A stretch of 64,000 nt of DNA from assembly GCA_017590115.1 (NCBI GenBank), contig JAGGNK010011892.1, positions 4,059,993-4,123,992 on the forward strand, in the 5' to 3' direction. The notes below the pieces were generated by a model that saw nothing but the letters and a program-made list of their open reading frames with translations, searched no databases and was not told the DNA's origin. Origin of the DNA: Montifringilla adamsi (Eukaryota > Chordata > Aves > Passeriformes > Passeridae). The translations under genes and the position numbers were made by a program. Shown in pieces: positions 49,831-61,854 of the stretch. Numbering within the stretch: position 1 is the first letter of the stretch; every line of letters begins with the position of its first letter.

Positions 49831-50279
49831 TACCCTGCAGGGCAGTGTCTGCACAGCAGCCCCCAGAGACACACCCCAGCACACCAAAGCTGTGAGCCAA
49901 GGCAGCCCTGCCTCCTCGTGCACCCAGCTCTGACTTTCTGCATTTATTTTTGACACTATTCACAGCAAAATCAAAAAATCTCCTATTTCATGGGGAACAG
50001 AGCATTTTGATTTGCTCGAAGCCAATGTTTCACTTAGATTTTATTTTATTTTTATACACACAGGCACACGTATTCATCTATGATACAAATGATACATACT
50101 CAGGATAACAAAAGAATGCTTCCCACTGTTTGAACATGCCCCCTTTCTGAAGAATTTTGCTTCCTGAAAAAAAAGTTCACAGAGTTTCCTCTGGTTTGGC
50201 TTAACAGCTTTAAATGTTGTGCTTCCAGACAGACAGAAATCTGGCTTACCCACAGCTTCCTCCCCCCGCTCCACATTTA

Positions 50280-50560
50280 ACAGGTCGCTGTTGTGACCAC
50301 AAGAAAGACGGCGGCTGCTGCTAAAACTTTAATCTCCCCCAAAAGTCGTAATCTTTATATAGCAAATATAATGAGCTTTCTCAGTGACATATTTCAACAA
50401 TGTTTAACAGGATTGCATAAGCAAAGTTATGTTTAAATCCACTGAAAATGCAACCCAATTCTCCTCAGTCTGCTTTGGTGATAATTAATGACAGATTTCA
50501 TTAATATTCACTTATCCTATTTTTTTCTCGTAGGATTGTGTCCTGCTAACACAAGGACAG
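50280..50560. promoter_or_regulatory. Candidate conserved non-coding element
   Basis: A short GC patch (GACGGCGGCTGCTGC near 50308) adjoins AT-rich sequence containing GATAATTAATGACAG and TTTCATTAATATTC. This combination is typical of developmental enhancers but is only suggestive. Confidence 0.25.
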
Positions 50561-53500
50561 CAGAGAGGAATTGTCTTCTATTAAAGAAGCTCTGTTAGGC
50601 ATCACAAATAACATATGAAGCGTGGCCATGCTGTTCTCTATCCTCTATTACCCCTCAATTTTATTCTCTAGAAATTGTTTCAGGAGGAGAGGTATTCTGC
50701 CACTGCTGTCAGACAAGCCAGTGGAGGACAGAAAAGCAAAAAAAAAGTTTCAAAGTATTTTGCAAGGTAATCAAACACTTGGAGGTGGCAAGATTTCACC
50801 AGGGAACACCAAATTATCTATCCTATTCTTAAACAGCAACAGTCAAGAGACACTTTTCTATGTCAATGAAATTTCATTTTCCCAGGGGAACACAAGGATG
50901 ACACCACAACAGCCTGCCTCTCTAGGGCAGGCTTCAGGAATACTGCCCCCAGCTCTGCACTTAATGGAAATGTAGGAAAAATCACATGAAGCCATATGCC
51001 CCAACCACTCTCACAATCCACATCTCACCACAAAAGTCTTAAGCCCAAATCTCTGCAGCATTTTGAGACCTTCCCAGCTATGGGGGAGGACAGGGAAGTG
51101 AAGAGGAAAGTGGGAGGAAGAAGGAAGCAGCTGCTTCCCCTTCCCAACCTGATATTTCTTCTGAAAGCTTTGATCTCTACTTTATACACAGAGTGTAACA
51201 GGAGACACTTTCTTTTCCTCTGTCCTACAAAATGATGGACAGAAAAGCCTTACCCTCCTTTACTCTTGTGAATCATCTACCCTGTCCCTGCCAGTTTTGC
51301 TGGGGAGCTGAAGCAGCAACTTTTGCTGGGCTGCAGAATCCTGTGCGAAGACAACTGTCACTCCCAGCATTTAGTTTTAATTCCCATTTGAAGCCCAATT
51401 AACTACTCCAGAGCATAACAAAAAGTCCATTAAACTTTCCACAGAACCAAGTCTTAAATTTCAAAAATATTTATCTTGATCTCAAAGATGCTCACTCTAA
51501 CTTCTGACTCCATGGACAAATGATTTGACAGACCATACACATATAAAAATCAGAAACTGAAAGGAAATTCAGTAACACCAACCTCCCAAGCTATGGACTG
51601 GGAAGCTGGCCAAGGAATTGCCTAATTTCATGAATATTTTGGAGGAGATACAACTTTATTTCAACTCACAGATTACAGCAACAACTGGAGACAAATTCTT
51701 ACAAATAAGGCTCACAAGTACAAGGGACAGCTGTTTGTCCCAGGCCGATATTACATGTTGGGACAATCCCGCAGTGCCACTGCTCAGTTTTCAAGGTACT
51801 TTCACTATTGTCAGTGAATGTATTATTGTCCAAGACTGTTCAACCACACCCAGGCATTTTAATCAGACACCACGCAGCTGGATTCATACCCCAAAGCCAG
51901 GACTGTGGGCAGCTGTCAGCCCCACAGCCACCACAAAGGGAGCAGCTGCTGTTGGGACAAGTTTCAGCAAGAGCAGGCAGTGAAAAACTCACATGCACTG
52001 CTGTCGGTATGACCACAAAACAGGTAATTCTGAAAAAGCTCCAAGCTGGATCTGAACATCTCCACCCAGCAGGAGATGACACCCCATCTCACTACAGGTT
52101 AACAACCCGTTGGGGATTTGGTATGCCCCAGAGCAGCTGGCTGGTTTTGTTGTGACAGGCAATGGTGGCCCTGGGTCACGTGCAGAAGAAGGTGTTTTTG
52201 AAACAGAAGGCAATTGCCTTGCTGGAAAATAAAAGTAATTAAAAATGAAATAAATTCAGAAGTCCCTCTTGATGGACTTCAGTATCACAAGTTTCTGGGA
52301 GAAGAGAACAAGTGCTGTCCACACACCCAGACCATAACCTCAAATACCACTGGGTAGGTGGAGGATGCAAGAACAGAGTCAAGCAGCCAGAAGGATGCAC
52401 CGTTCCCCTTGCATTTCTCTACACCTCCTCCTATAAACTCAGGAACCACACTGCTGATCATTAGGGTGTGGTGGCTTGTTTTCCAGTTTCACATCCACCT
52501 TACCCTGGCTCCTGCTGGGGAAGATGCCAGTGCAGAGGCAACTCCTCCGACAGCCCTCCCTGCTCCTGGGGCACCCTTTGGCACCTGAGCTGCCACAGCA
52601 GCTGCATCTTCCTGTGACAGCAGGACCAAGGCAGACACTAAAGCAGCACTGCAGTGGGCACAGTTGTTACCACTTCCATGGTGATATCCAGCATCTTCCA
52701 GAGAGCCTCATCTCCATGAAAATGTATACAAAAAGACTGCATGTGCTTATGCTGCATTCAGTATTCATTGCTGATTCTCTGAAAGTGGAAGGCATGAGAG
52801 ACCTGTGACTCTGTTTAAGCAACAAAAACAAAGCTAAAACATATTAAACATTCATGAATTCCTGTGAATCCTTAATGAATCTTATTTTCTGCCTTCTGTT
52901 ACGTGGCTCCTTAGGGGTACATATTTTTATTTTTTTTTTACCTTGAAAGCTAGAAACTTTGTCAAAATGGCAGAATGCAAGGGGATTGGACTGAGCATCT
53001 CTACCTCTTCTCAACAATCCATTAACTTTGAAAAGCCTCTACCACAGATTGGAAGACTTTGGAGCGGGAAATACTGGAATAACTCCCTCTGCCACAAAGA
53101 TGGAGAGGAGACATGGAACCCTTTATCAGGTCATATGGCTCAGAAATGTTGCTAATGCCTCCAACCATTATTTAAAAACGTACTAAAATCTTATGCAGAA
53201 TAAAATTTGAGTCCCTGAAAATGGATAATATCGATCTGGCTCCCCTACTCCCTTCAATCAATTAAGCTGTGTACTTCTGAAAGCTGAAAAAATTCAACAT
53301 GGAGTAATACGAGAGCAGAGGCAGACCTCTGTACTGGCTTAACCCAGCAGCTATTTGAGTTTAGGGTGATACTTTGGGTTGTGAAATAAAATCTTGGAAT
53401 TTTGAACATATTTGCTTCAGTGAGCCTCTGCTTTGGGGCCACTAATCCCTTTAATTGCCCCAAATCACCTAGAGGCACCTCCAGGCAGAAAAATCATTGT

Positions 53501-56500
53501 TCCATAAGCAGCATTATGCAGACAACAAAACCCTTAAAGGTAAAACCAGCTGGGGAAAGTTTGATAGCAGCTCATCATGTCTTCTTAGATTAAGTATATT
53601 AAAAAGAACCTAAAGCATGAAGTGCCTTGAAAAAAAATCTCATTTTGACCCCACTTTGGATAAAAATGATTTTTTGTCACAGACTTACTTCAGATTTAGT
53701 GTCAAGTATTCTCACAGGCTACATTCAGCTTTCAGTATTGCAAGAACTAATTGCACACATTCATTTACAAGAACATCTCAAAACTTTCCCTCTAAGATTT
53801 TAAAATATACCAGCCTACTAGTGCAAAGAAGTCATTTATACCCATGAATTGTTCCAATCCTGTAAAAACTCAACGCACTTCACTATTCTTAACGAAGGTG
53901 CTAACTGCATGACTAACGATGCATTTCTCCAGAAACCTCAGCTGATGGAGCTCATGCTCAAATCAAAACTACAAAACTACTCAAATTTGACTATTTTAGG
54001 CAATGTTTTTATGAGTCAAAGGCAACAAGTTACCTGGAGAAGTAAGACTGAACATATCTGCAAGTGTTTGCAGGATCAGGCTCTATTTTTATACAGCCTT
54101 TTATCAAGGACAAAAGCTAATTTTAAAAATTGCCTCATTCAAGAGATGGCACTAAATATAATACAAGGAAGATTCACTTTATAACAGCCTTGAGGGTGTG
54201 TTAAAACACACAAAAATCTATCTTTTAAAAAGGATTAAGACATATTTAGATGGCACAGACATGAAATGCAGACCGAACAACTCCAGTACAGATACTAATC
54301 ATGTGAAATGGATAAACTCATAATATCACACATCTTAGATCATCTGACTTATGTGTCTGTCTGCATATTCAACATCACAGCCCCAAGCTGAAAAAACACA
54401 GACACAGAAGAAAGAGATTCTTGTTTCCTGGTAAAGCTTCTTGCATTAAAGAACTGAATGCAGGGCAAAAGGCCCATTCAAAAATGTGTCACAAAACACT
54501 TCACCACAGACCTAGGAGCTTTGTTGTGAGAGGAGAAAGGGGGGAAAAAAAAGGATTTTGAACAACAATATTGACTAATGGGATTATGTATATACAACAG
54601 TTTCCCATTCACAACACCCTCGCGGGGAGCTGAGCACAAGCTCAATTTTACCTGTGCCAGTAACAGTTACATCATTTTCTGACAGATATTAAGCCAACAG
54701 GGTACAGACCACAAAGCTGCTACCAAAAATACTTAATCTTCCAAGGAGGATATCAGACAGGCAATTAAAGTAACAGTAATCCTCCCCCAAACATTACGTT
54801 TTATCATCTGTAAATGTACATCCGCAAATCTCTCTCTCTTTGCTTTAAGTAGGAGTCCATGAAACTTTTGTAAAGTATTTTTGGTAACTTAAAGCTTTCA
54901 AATTATTTGTAATGCAATACCTGGGTAAGTAATACACAGAAAATAGTATCCTGATGGCAATGTAACAACACATGAATACAAACTGTTCAGCATCCTTTTG
55001 AACTTGCTTGCATGCAAAATAATTTCCTTACTCATATAAGACAGAAGGGGTATAGAGAAAGAGGCCCTAGGAGTGAGTATTTCTTCCCTTCTTTTTAATA
55101 TATGAACTAATTTTTCACCTAACCACAGCAAGCATACATGCTTTGAAGGTTTTTAAGAAAATGAAAGAAAAAAAACCTGAGAACAAATTTGGGAGTAGAA
55201 CTGCTGCAGTTCTAGACCGACCTGTGTTTTAGCAACTGGAAAAACTTATTCGTGCACCTCACAAAGAATAAATACAGCTATGAATACAGAATAAACATCC
55301 TTGATTGTACTAATAAGATCAAATATAATGTAGACACACAGCTATTGTTTGAAGGAAAGCACATCCAAAACCTTCACAGTGACAGCACCAGCCCCCTGCC
55401 ACGCTCCGTCAGGCGCTGTGCAGCCTTGCAGACTGTCAGGACAATGTCAGCAAGGAAAGGGATGGTCAAGTAATCTGATGGTCACCACCATGTGCCTGTG
55501 GTGCAGCTTTACAGAGCAAGGAGGCGTCAGGAGGCTGCAGCAGCGGGGAGGGGAGCAGACATGGGGTGTGCAGCCAGAGCTGAGGGTCCCCCACAGGTGT
55601 TGTGGGGCAGTGAGTAGCACTGCCAGCAGTGGTAGTTGGGATACGCGATCCTGACAGAAGGAAACCATCTCCACAAATTCAACAAGTAAAATGAGGGATG
55701 TGAATGCTAACAGAGCAGCATTCAGCTACCTGTGGCAGAGCAACAATGAGAAGTGTGAAGATTTCCTTTCCTGGCAGGATCTGCTAACTGCTGTTTGGAT
55801 AACAGGAGATTCATATGCCTTTATTTTTCATTTTGAAGCAGCAGGACCTTAATAATATGTCCAGATACGGAACCAAAACCACACTTCTGTTACTGTCTTC
55901 TTCAACTGCCCGAGAACACGCAACATTTTCCGTCCTTCCCAGTAGTCTCTGCAAAGGAAGAAGGTTGAACAAAGTGCCACTATACAAGGGCCATGGCCCC
56001 AACAGCCGCAGGAAAAAAAACAGATTATGCAAAACTTGCACTGTTTTGCTTCTGTCACCCTTTGCCTCCTCAGACCTGAACAATAATGAGCTTGTCTAGC
56101 ATGGAGGAAAGGGTGGAATGGCTTTGTGCTTGGATGGGTCAGAACACATAAATGCAGAGATGTGCTTGCCAAACCCCACTTGCATCTGGTTGGAATAAGG
56201 AAGAAACACAAAGGTGCTTCTCACAAGGGTGAGAAGCTGCAGACAGCAGCACCAAGAGAAGACCACAACCCTCCCCCTCGTGCCTTGGTGTGGTTCCCCC
56301 TGGCAAATCTCTGGAGGGATACAACATGAAGGCTCATTTGGTAGCTACTTACATAGAAGTCACAGGTTAAATTTTGCCTTATTGCGTGCACTGAAAATGA
56401 AATCAGCAATACTTTGTATAAAAGTGGGGCTGTTTATTTTCTTTTGATTAAAAAAAATGAGCCCCCCTTTCCAGACCACACAAACAGAAACCACTACTTC

Positions 56501-56594
56501 CTCAGTCATTGCATGTTCACATCTAAAAAAAGCCCTGGACAAGCGTAAAACCATGCTGGGTATGACATCAGACCACTACAATGATCAAGCTCAC

Positions 56595-56623
56595 AAACTG
56601 CCATCAACATGTGATGGCAGTTT
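56595..56623. repeat. Perfect inverted repeat: 12-bp arms, 5-nt loop
   Basis: Arm AAACTGCCATCA (56595-56606) and its reverse complement TGATGGCAGTTT (56612-56623) flank ACATG. It lies in intron 1. Confidence 0.95.
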
Positions 56624-59600
56624 TGAAATTTTGGTTTTCCTGTTTCACCTTTTCCACTAAACAGACAGGAAATAGGTCTGTTAATGTGAACAACTTAATA
56701 AAAAAAAATTAATATCCATTTTTTCAGAATCTACCACATTACAAAATTAAAATCTGGAGAGCCCACAACTGACCAGTAAAAAGAAAACAGATCCCTCCCC
56801 ATGTCACCAGGGATGTGAATCAAGTTTTCACTACCATAACCCCTCATCTTGGAAAGTGGATGTGAGGGTCAAGAGCCTCTCAAAAGACAATTTCTTCTAA
56901 CATATGAAAATGACACCAAAAAAACCCCTTACAAACAAACAAAAAAACAGGAAAGACCATGTTGAAATATTCCTGGGGAATCATACAAAACAAAGAACTG
57001 CAAGAACTGCAAGGTAAGTGCCAGCTGCACAAAAGACCGTGCCACCCTTGACTGTTGCTATCACATTCATTTACCCAGTAAGATATTCAAGATATGCAAT
57101 CGCTGGAAGGGTTGGAAATACTACCTCTGCACTTAAAATAGAAAAGACAGGTCTAATCCTGTTCTCATTTGTACCTGAGCAACCCTGCAATTAATTCAGA
57201 GGTTGGTCGTTTTCAGATGCCTTGATATTTGCAAACAGGCAGTGGCTTACAAGTGCTTTTTCACGCCAGCCTCTTTGCTCTCAGCCCATCCTCCTCAAGG
57301 GAGTGATTCCAATTACAACCCACACCTTTCTGCAGTGCCCTATTGCACTAAACAGGTCTTGGGCTTGGGGCTTAGCTCCTAAGGAATATGGAGCAGTAGT
57401 GGCATTTTGTACAGCACTGAGCACAGCACCAGTACTGCACTGGGAAAAACATCCTCGCTCCTGCTGCAACGCTACATCTTCCAGGAGAAGGAAGCCTGCG
57501 AGCTCACAAACACACTGCGAGAAAATACACATTTCCATTCCCATCATCTATTCAGCCTTCCCACAGAGCATGAGGGCAGCAACAGAAAATACTGCCTTGA
57601 AAGTGCCTGTTTAAGGATGCTGGCAAATTCATACAATTTGCGGTTTTTATTTTCAAACGTGCCTGCTCAAAGCTGCTCCCTGTAGCACCCTAGCACTATC
57701 TTTGACTTGAACAGCTTTACATCAATAATGAAACTAATGAACAAACAAGAAACTAGTATTTCTAATAATCTCCTTAAAACAAACAGAAGCAAAAAGCCTG
57801 GGACAATGAAGTCTGTTCCTTAAAACAAATGTGTGCAGCCATTCGCTACTTGCGAGGCTGCTCTCGAGTTCTGCAGTACCTGGAGTGCCTTCTAAAACAG
57901 AAGAATATTTTATCTTGAGGCAAGTTGTGCACACGGAAAAATACGGATTTTCCAAATAAATCTCAAAGGTCACAATGGAGGTACTTGACAGTGGCACTTG
58001 GTGTTCTACTGTAAAAAATTCTGCCTTTTTAAGCAACCACCTCTAAGCTGCCACTTCTTCTGGATTAGCTTATGCTAAAAGATGGGATTATACAAAGCAG
58101 TGAACACCATCAATTAAAAATCAAACCCAGTTTTGCTTTAGAAAATTTGCCTTATAAAATTAAGGAAGTTCCAGAATGCTGAAGACACAGGGTTACGTGA
58201 ACTCCATTTTTAAAAACACAAACACAACCCTTTGTGCTTTAAAGACCACACTTCCAAGTCTATTAATAGCACATGGAGAGTTTTCCACACCTTTTTACAT
58301 AACCTGATGCAGCACCTGCATGACACACCTACCTAAGCAATTAAACTGCACTTTGCACTGTAGCACCTGAAAGCTGTTTTGACTCTCTTCCTACTATCCA
58401 AAAAAACATCTCCATGTTTTTCAGTCAGAAACGGTATCATTCACTTAACTAAATTCAGGGAACTCTGGAGCGTGCTTGTAACTACCAAACCTCCTCAACT
58501 GGGCCGACGTCCCAGGTATCAAGATGGGTCTGTTCGTTTTCAAGTAGCTGTCACCTAATGAGGACTTCACTCCCTGTTGTGCCCATCCACCACACCCCAT
58601 GGACACGTGGGCAATACTTCTGTCACCCAGCATTTGCCTGGGTGTAGCTGATTGCAGCCTTGACTGGAAAAGGAGGAAATTAATCTCCTTTTTATGCTGG
58701 ATCTGTAGGTACTAACAGAGGTGCAGAAGCAACAGGAAAATAAAAGTTTGACAAAACCACAAGGAATAAAGTTGCTGAGTTAAAACCCCAGACAGATATT
58801 TTCAAGACACATTTCGGACCACAGCTGACACCCAGCTTCTGCTTTACGCTCCACCCTTCACACAGGCTGGTACAGTGGGGTGGGAAGTGCAGGTTCCTAG
58901 AACACATCCTTGTGAACAGGGAGCAATGAGAGCTTTGTGAACTGTAGGTATGGGCTGCACTTGTGCATATGCAAATGTATGTACGTGATCCCAGCAGGCC
59001 TGAAGGCAAAGGGCCTTATGTGACATTCACCTCCTGGCTCCCCCTTTCTCCATCCCTACACGTGCTGGGGGTACTGCATGAAACCAGACAACCCTCCAGC
59101 TGCCACAGTGGTCCTCCCTGATTGCCAAAGGCATCTCATCTCCTTGGGGCAGCGGGGCTCTGCTCTCCCCTCCTCCAGCACCATGCACCCAGGAAATTCA
59201 AATTCAGCAGCCCTCTTTCTGAAGCAGGCTGACAAAGCTGTGCTGCTTGCACCCTTTAAGGGCATACCACAAGGCTGGGGGCAGAATCCACTTCTCTGCT
59301 AGTGGCTGCAGTGGGCAACAGACTGCTCCAGTGCTGTGAGTTCTCTGTAAAAAGCAATGGTAATAATATCTGACCCTTCAATCACGATGAAACTAAATCC
59401 ATGCCACTCTGCCAGCATGTACACCTCCTGTCAAAAAGGGAGAGAGCTCAGCTCAGGGTCTCTTGCCTTCTCCTCTCCCCTTTCTGGTATATGAACCTCT
59501 GTGTCATCCAACCTTGTTGGAGGGCTGGGACATCTCCCTGCATTTCCACCCATGGCAGATCTCTACCAGAAGTAATGATGACAGAAATGCTAGAGCCTTC

Positions 59601-61822
59601 CACGTTTGTCCATTCCATTTCCTCACCAGGAGTTACTAACCCTGTAAGCCACCTGCAGTGGCTCTTTCTTCGTCCTGGAATGGCAAAGGACATGATGCCC
59701 CACAGAAGAGACAAGATAGAGAGAAACCTATCACCAGCATTCCCATGCTACAGAAGACACAAGCAGCAAGGACAGCAACAGTGCCTGTGGTTGGTACCTA
59801 CTGAGGCTGCACCACCACATCCCAGTATCACTTCTCTCTCCCTTGCGTACACAAAAAAATCTGCAGGTATGACCTGCACAGTCATGGGTGAAGCCACACA
59901 CAGCAGACAGCACATGGATGGCAGAAAAAACAGCTCAGTGCCAGCAGGCTGCTAACCCAGAGGCACTGGTGAATTCTTGGTGCCCAGCATCCTACCCAAA
60001 ACCCAGAGAAAGGGAAAAGCAATCTCAAGAGCTTCATCCCTGTTTGTTTCATCCAGCTCAGTTCCAGCTACATGGTGCAGAAAGAAGTCATCATAATGTC
60101 CTTACAGATATTTCCCGTTACACAATAAGGGCATTTTTTTTTCTTTGCAGGAAAATGTATGCTTCTTTTGAATGCCTTTACCTATAAACTGATGTTCCTA
60201 TGTCTGATTTGTCTTGACAGCATATAGATTTGAAAACTTAATCATATTTATCTTGGTAATATGATTATCTCTAGGAGCATCAAAATGCAATCCATTGTTG
60301 ACTGAAAAATTATGATAAACTTCTCTAGCTTTCCATTTTTTAATCCCACCAATACTACAGAGTCAAATCCCTGATATTGCAGAGATTTACTTGCTAGCAA
60401 AATATCATACACTGGTGCTTGATTTAACTGAGCAGTTTTATATAAAAGTAAACATACAGCCCAGGCTTTTCGGGATCTCTTGTCACAGAGGACATACTTT
60501 CCTCTGTCCGAGACAATGAGTGGAAAATATTTCAATTGTGGTGAGTGAATCTTTCCCCAAACCTCAATTTCACAAAATTGCTAGCCTGATCTATAACAAC
60601 ACAGGGGAAAACACCACTGCTTGCTAAGAACATGCAATTGTGCTTTATATTCATAGATAAGGTGAAAGGTTATTTTATTTTTTTAATACTTCTTCTAGAA
60701 AAGAAAGATAGCCTTCGCTCCACTTCTCATTCACCTCCCAATTTTCCACAACAGAAAACCTTCCTTAGGCAAACACACCCTGAAACACTGCTTCTAAAAG
60801 CAGTGCTGGCTTTGAAATACATCATGAGAACAGAAAATACATTTAGCATTGATGACAGGAAAGCAGTTGCTACGAACATAACACAGTAGCCCTTGTAAGG
60901 GAACCACACAGCTCCTTAAATATGTATCCCCTTAAATCTGCATATTGCACACTGAAAAGCAAACCCCAGGAGTCCTAGAAGCCTCCCACTGGCACATCAC
61001 GTTTTCTCTAACTACCATTAAATTTTCTTCTGCTAAACGCCCTACCAGGCAATCTATCCTACCCTTGCAGCAAAAAAAAAAAAAGAAAGAAAGCTACCAA
61101 AGAAAACCCCACAAAACCCCCAAAACTTCTGAAAGCCCTTCCTATGAAAGCAAATACCATTCCTTAAATTTCTCGGCATGTTATTTGCAAACGACAGGCC
61201 AGCAAGCAGATACTCTCCATATGCCAAATTATGTCATTTCCACTTTCTAGAAAGAATACTTCTCACAGCAAACTGGCAAGGGTTTTTTCAGTTGGGTTGT
61301 GAAAAGAGCTAGCTCTGTGTCTTGCTGCACCTGCTGTGTTGCTAAGTCTGGTATCTGGTGGCAGCCCCACAGCCATCCACGGCAATTCTAGGTCCAGAAA
61401 AGAGCTTGTCATAAAGGCTGAGCACACCCTCAGAGGTACTGGCAAATGTTCAGGGGTGAATTCTGTGGATATTTGCATATAGATTTCTCTAGACACCAGC
61501 TTGTTCCACTTTCAAATAGAATCTGTTTTCCCATGCTTCGTAAGGGACAAGCTGGTGCCTACAGAAGTTTCAGTGTACCAAAGTCCCAACATATAAACCA
61601 AACTTCTGCATTTTTAGGTTAAATTATAAAGAGTAGCCTTTTTCATTTGTGTAGCAGAGAACTTACACTACAAGAGCAATACAGCTGAAATCAGAAGGAA
61701 AAGAAATTAAAAAAAAATAAATAAATCAAGATTTGGTTCTTCTCATTTTTACCTTCCATCATACTCGCTGCACTACTGAGTCTCCAGACAGCCCACCTGA
61801 CATCTACTTTTTGGAAACAAGG

Positions 61823-61854
61823 AAATCACAGAATTACTAGAGGATTGGGTTGGG
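61823..61854 (-). mobile_element. Possible short CR1 3'-tail remnant
   Basis: The sequence AATCACAGAATTACTAG followed by GGATTGGGTTGGGT resembles the reverse complement of a CR1 terminus (usually AATCACAGAATCA... GGTTGGAA). The match is short and could be chance. Confidence 0.35.

Noticed and set aside
55370..55640. Moderately GC-rich stretch as a candidate CABLES1 first exon
   Set aside because: CpG density is low, no long minus-strand Ala/Pro/Gly-rich frame ends at a matching donor with two leftover bases, and the reading frames present look random.
59401..59955. 184-codon open frame on the plus strand, the longest in the window
   Set aside because: No recognisable domain, low-complexity Ser/Pro/His composition and no splice or promoter context. 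It lies in intron 1 in a slightly GC-richer stretch where chance frames are longer.
60240..60266. Inverted repeat AATCATATT / AATATGATT with 9-nt spacer
   Set aside because: Nine-base AT-rich arms are weak and likely coincidental.
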